From Variovorax sp. YR216 (GTDB taxonomy: Bacteria > Pseudomonadota > Gammaproteobacteria > Burkholderiales > Burkholderiaceae_C), in assembly GCF_900107745.1 (NCBI RefSeq), contig NZ_FNRO01000003.1:558001-622000 (forward strand): 64,000 bases of DNA. Direction: 5' to 3'. The notes beneath the pieces are model-generated. The model saw only the letters and a list, made by a program, of their open reading frames with translations. It was not told the DNA's origin and searched no databases. Of the stretch, positions 63,927 through 64,000 are shown one piece after another. Numbering within the stretch: position 1 is the first letter of the stretch; each line of letters begins with the position of its first letter. The position numbers and the translations under genes were made by a program.

Positions 63927-64000
63927 GATGGATCTCAACTGCTGACTCGTTTCAAAGAGTGTCTGGCGTAACTGCAACGCCGAACATAGGTCCTTTGTCC

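Overview
The window is a high-GC chromosomal segment of a betaproteobacterium of the order Burkholderiales. Gene content and order (coxC-SURF1-ctaA-ctaB-sco; lolB-ispE-tRNA-Gln-prs-rplY-pth; mutM-dynamin-mutY; Bug-family solute receptor; a TTCGTGT-type GC-rich intergenic repeat) point to Comamonadaceae, probably Variovorax or a close relative. The family or genus call is inference from gene order and protein resemblance; no 16S gene is present. I see no prophage, insertion sequence, plasmid gene or CRISPR array. Most of it is core chromosome.

Layout. 1-5.7 kb: end of a cytochrome c oxidase locus (a small DUF2970 protein, subunit III, SURF1, a SCO-like protein, heme A and heme O synthases, SCO1). 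5.7-13.5 kb: an alkylation-repair-like helical repeat protein, rpoH with a perfect CIRCE element, a Mpo1-like protein, ftsY, a tandem pair of M16 peptidases, rsmD and coaD. 13.5-16.6 kb: a 5-oxoproline unit (pxpB-pxpC-pxpA-pcp) directly behind coaD. 16.6-23.4 kb: hydrolase, phosphoglycerate-mutase-like phosphatase, then a LacI regulator and a complete D-glucarate pathway (receptor, gudD, aldolase, garR) with three matching operators. 23.4-32.8 kb: TPR protein, tautomerase, LysR regulator, and a dpp-type peptide ABC transporter operon ending in an amidase. 33-40 kb: ferredoxin, pth, rplY, prs, tRNA-Gln, ispE, lolB and a large TPR protein.

39.7-43.6 kb holds mutM and mutY separated by a dynamin-like GTPase. 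43.6-48.1 kb: rapZ, recN, nadK and, divergently, hrcA. 48.1-49.9 kb: two tRNAs, a small membrane protein, a candidate small RNA and greB. 49.9-54.1 kb: spoT, rpoZ, gmk and yicC on the minus strand. 54.1-58.8 kb: a Ser/Thr kinase, a PP2C phosphatase, rph, rdgB and hemW. The end holds a TetR regulator, tRNA-Ser, two small exported proteins, an HU protein with a Lys/Ala/Pro tail, a Zn/Cd/Pb-type P-ATPase and a DUF1488 protein.

The main circuits readable from sequence are: (i) HrcA, encoded at 47 kb, probably represses rpoH at 7.5 kb through the CIRCE element; (ii) a LacI-type regulator controls itself and the glucarate operon through GGTAGCGCTATC sites; (iii) the GO-repair glycosylases share a transcription unit with a membrane-remodelling-type GTPase; (iv) a kinase/phosphatase pair lies next to the stringent-response/RNA-polymerase omega block. 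None of these is proven to be an undescribed system; the dynamin-GO-repair linkage and the HrcA-RpoH link are the best candidates for follow-up.
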